From the NCBI GenBank assembly GCA_938008165.1, contig CALLLP010000054.1, positions 1 through 34,922 of the forward strand: a DNA stretch of 34,922 nt. The letters run 5' to 3'. The position numbers were made by a program, and so were the translations under genes. Below are positions 33,679-34,922 of the stretch, one piece after another. How positions within the stretch are numbered: the first letter of the stretch is position 1; each line of letters begins with the position of its first letter. Source of the DNA: an uncultured Neomegalonema sp. (GTDB lineage Bacteria > Pseudomonadota > Alphaproteobacteria > Rhodobacterales > Rhodobacteraceae). The notes under the pieces are model-generated. The model ran no database searches. It was not told the DNA's origin and saw only the letters and a program-made list of their open reading frames with translations.

Positions 33679-34626
33679 ATGAACCGCTCCCTCTACCCCA
33701 CCATAGAGCCGTATATCCGGCGCAGGCTCAAGGTCTCCGATCTGCACGAAATTTACGTGGAGGAATGCGGCAACCCGGAGGGCAAGCCCGTCATCGTGCT
33801 GCATGGGGGACCGGGGGCAGGCTGTAACCCGGCCATGCGACGATTCTTCAACCCCCGCAAGTACCGGATCATCCTGTTCGATCAGCGCGGATGCGGGCGC
33901 TCGACCCCCAATGCCTGCTGCAAGGAAAACACGACCTGGGACCTTGTCGCCGATATTGAAACGATCCGCGAGACCTTTGGCGTCGAGCAATGGCAGGTCT
34001 TCGGTGGCTCATGGGGCTCGACCCTCGCGCTCGCCTATGCCCAAACGCATCCCGATCGCGTGACCGAAATGGTCCTGCGCGGTATCTTCCTGATCCAGAA
34101 AGAGGAAATCGACTGGTTCCATAATGGCGGCTGTGGGCGCATCCACCCCGAACTCTGGGAACAATTCGTCGCCCCGATTCCCGAAGCCGAACGCGGCGAC
34201 ATGGTGGCGGCCTATCACAAACGCCTGTTCGGCGAGGATGCCGTCGTCCAGCGCGCCTGCGCCCGCGCATGGTCCCGCTGGGAAGGGGCGACCGTCACCA
34301 TGGCCCCCTCCCCCGCCCGCGTGCAAGCCTTCGGCCATGACGATTACGCCCTCGCCTTCTCGCGGATCGAGGCGCATTATTTTATCAATGGCGGCTTTAT
34401 GGAAGAGGACGGGCAATTGCTGCGCGACCTGCCAAAGATCACCCACCTGCCCGCAACCATTGTGCAGGGACGATTCGACGTGGTGACCCCGCCGGTCATG
34501 GCATGGCGGCTGCACCGCGCGTGGCCGGGATCGAAACTGGTCATGGCCCCCAATGCCGGCCATGCCGTCAGCGAACCGGGCATCGCCAGCGCTCTGGTCA
34601 ACGCAACCGACACCTATGCCAGCTAG
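33679..34626 (+). CDS. pip: Proline iminopeptidase, 315 aa
   Basis: Alpha/beta-hydrolase peptidase (family S33) that removes N-terminal proline from peptides. Landmarks: VLHGGPGAGCNPAMRRFF (oxyanion region), FDQRGCGRSTPNA, nucleophile Ser in VFGGSWGSTLALAYAQTHP, acid Asp in GRFDVVTPP and His in NAGHAVSEPG. The ATG at 33679 begins MNRSLYPTIEPY, the family N-terminus. The stop codon starts the second copy of the 16-nt repeat. Confidence 0.95.
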   Translation: MNRSLYPTIEPYIRRRLKVSDLHEIYVEECGNPEGKPVIVLHGGPGAGCNPAMRRFFNPRKYRIILFDQRGCGRSTPNACCKENTTWDLVADIETIRETFGVEQWQVFGGSWGSTLALAYAQTHPDRVTEMVLRGIFLIQKEEIDWFHNGGCGRIHPELWEQFVAPIPEAERGDMVAAYHKRLFGEDAVVQRACARAWSRWEGATVTMAPSPARVQAFGHDDYALAFSRIEAHYFINGGFMEEDGQLLRDLPKITHLPATIVQGRFDVVTPPVMAWRLHRAWPGSKLVMAPNAGHAVSEPGIASALVNATDTYAS

Positions 34627-34639
34627 AGCGATCGGCGGT
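34624..34639. repeat. 16-nt repeat TAGAGCGATCGGCGGT, copy 2
   Basis: Begins at the stop codon of the iminopeptidase gene, as copy 1 does for rpe. It is followed by GCCAAAA-N20-TTTTGGC (34643-34676) and the palindrome TGGCGCCA (34673-34680), so it may be the start of a larger folded extragenic element. Confidence 0.6.
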
Positions 34640-34684
34640 TGAGCCAAAAAATGCCGGGAAATGCTCAGGTTTTGGCGCCATTCC

Positions 34685-34700
34685 CGATCCAACTGGATCG
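34685..34700. repeat. 16-bp palindrome between pip and tRNA-Met
   Basis: CGATCCA-AC-TGGATCG, perfect 7-bp arms. With the repeats just upstream it forms a compact folded block after the iminopeptidase gene; it may be a mobile or extragenic palindromic repeat or a transcript end. Confidence 0.45.
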
Positions 34701-34728
34701 CCGTTCACTCCAAAGGGTCGTTTCTCCC

Positions 34729-34757
34729 TTGACGCCCTCCACTCCCCCCGCTAAATC
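34729..34757 (+). promoter_or_regulatory. Promoter of tRNA-Met
   Basis: TTGACG (34729-34734), 17-bp spacer, TAAATC (34752-34757), then a C-rich discriminator and the tRNA 5' end at 34769. This is a good sigma-70 match with the spacing expected for a stable-RNA promoter. Confidence 0.6.
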
Positions 34758-34768
34758 CCCCGCCTGTT

Positions 34769-34845
34769 GGCGGAGTAGCTCAGCTGGTTAGAGCAGCGGA
34801 ATCATAATCCGCGTGTCGGGGGTTCAAGTCCCTCCTCCGCTACCA
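34769..34845 (+). tRNA. tRNA with CAT anticodon, elongator tRNA-Met
   Basis: 77 nt. The acceptor stem GGCGGAG pairs with CTCCGCT (first pair G-U), D-arm AGCTCAGCTGGTTAGAGC, anticodon stem-loop GCGGA-ATCATAA-TCCGC with CAT, T-loop GGTTCAAGTCC, 3' CCA encoded. Initiator features (mismatched first pair, three G-C pairs in the anticodon stem) are absent. CAT is also used by tRNA-Ile2, which can only be told apart by modification, but the overall sequence is that of elongator Met. Confidence 0.95.
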
Positions 34846-34922
34846 AACCTCCTTTCTAATACGTTGATATTGTTGTGATAATTGGAAAGGCATTCTTGTC
34901 TTCCCGCCATTTATCCCGCCGC

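Noticed and set aside
32857..33990. Long upstream extension of ubiG to 33990
   Set aside because: The extra 131 codons overlap the iminopeptidase gene in the opposite direction and do not resemble UbiG; the family start is at 33597.
1..34922. CRISPR array, rRNA genes, insertion sequences
   Set aside because: No regularly spaced repeats, no rRNA sequence and no transposase or terminal inverted repeats were found by reading.
34846..34922. AT-rich tail after tRNA-Met
   Set aside because: It could be the start of another element at a tRNA 3' end, but 77 bp hold no gene or repeat to support it.

Overview
The window is GC-rich, densely packed chromosomal DNA that looks alphaproteobacterial. The reasons are the gene order nuoN-birA-coaX-rnj (RNase J), a pterin-synthase-like/glycosyltransferase/methyltransferase cluster of the kind I associate with Rhodobacterales and relatives, quinone biosynthesis (ubiG) next to a proline iminopeptidase, and a GAAC-N7-GAAC box matching the alphaproteobacterial LexA site. 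The genus cannot be named from the sequence. The long HisG (321 aa) argues against a typical Rhodobacter-type HisG/HisZ arrangement.

Region 1 (1 to about 4,520) is the end of an integrated mobile element sitting against the 3' end of a tRNA-Asn gene. It holds a tyrosine integrase, a divergent pair of small phage-type regulators (a Cro-like protein and an XRE-family protein), two small membrane proteins and several unrecognised short genes. Four exact copies of a 17-bp palindrome, GGCAAA-N5-TTTGCC, lie in just two places: between the two regulators and in front of the next gene. An SOS-like box lies just upstream of the second pair. Together they look like an element-specific lysogeny-type switch. 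The other end of the element is outside the window.

Region 2 (4,817 to 24,549) is an almost gap-free run of same-strand (minus) genes: nuoG, a 60-codon ORF, nuoH-I-J-K-L-M-N (complex I), birA, coaX, rnj, pcaC-pcaH-pcaG (protocatechuate cleavage), a beta-keto acid cleavage enzyme (BKACE), hisG, murI, argC, a YihY-family membrane protein and ccmE. Complex I genes nuoA to nuoF are missing from the expected position upstream of nuoG. The BKACE gene follows pcaG in place of the classical pcaIJ/pcaF, suggesting beta-ketoadipate is cleaved with acetyl-CoA to give succinyl-CoA and acetoacetate.

Region 3 (24,741 to 30,601) contains a DegT-family aminotransferase, a PA0069-type radical SAM protein and rpe. 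It then has a translationally coupled minus-strand cluster: a lipoprotein, a pterin-synthase-like protein lacking most catalytic residues, a glycosyltransferase and a methyltransferase. This last cluster is the best candidate in the window for an uncharacterised pathway.

Region 4 (30,706 to 34,922) has a FemAB/BioF2-like acetyltransferase followed by a JmjC-like cupin oxygenase, ubiG convergent to them, a divergent proline iminopeptidase and an elongator-type tRNA-Met with its own promoter. A 16-nt repeat, TAGAGCGATCGGCGGT, covers the stop codons of both rpe and the iminopeptidase gene.
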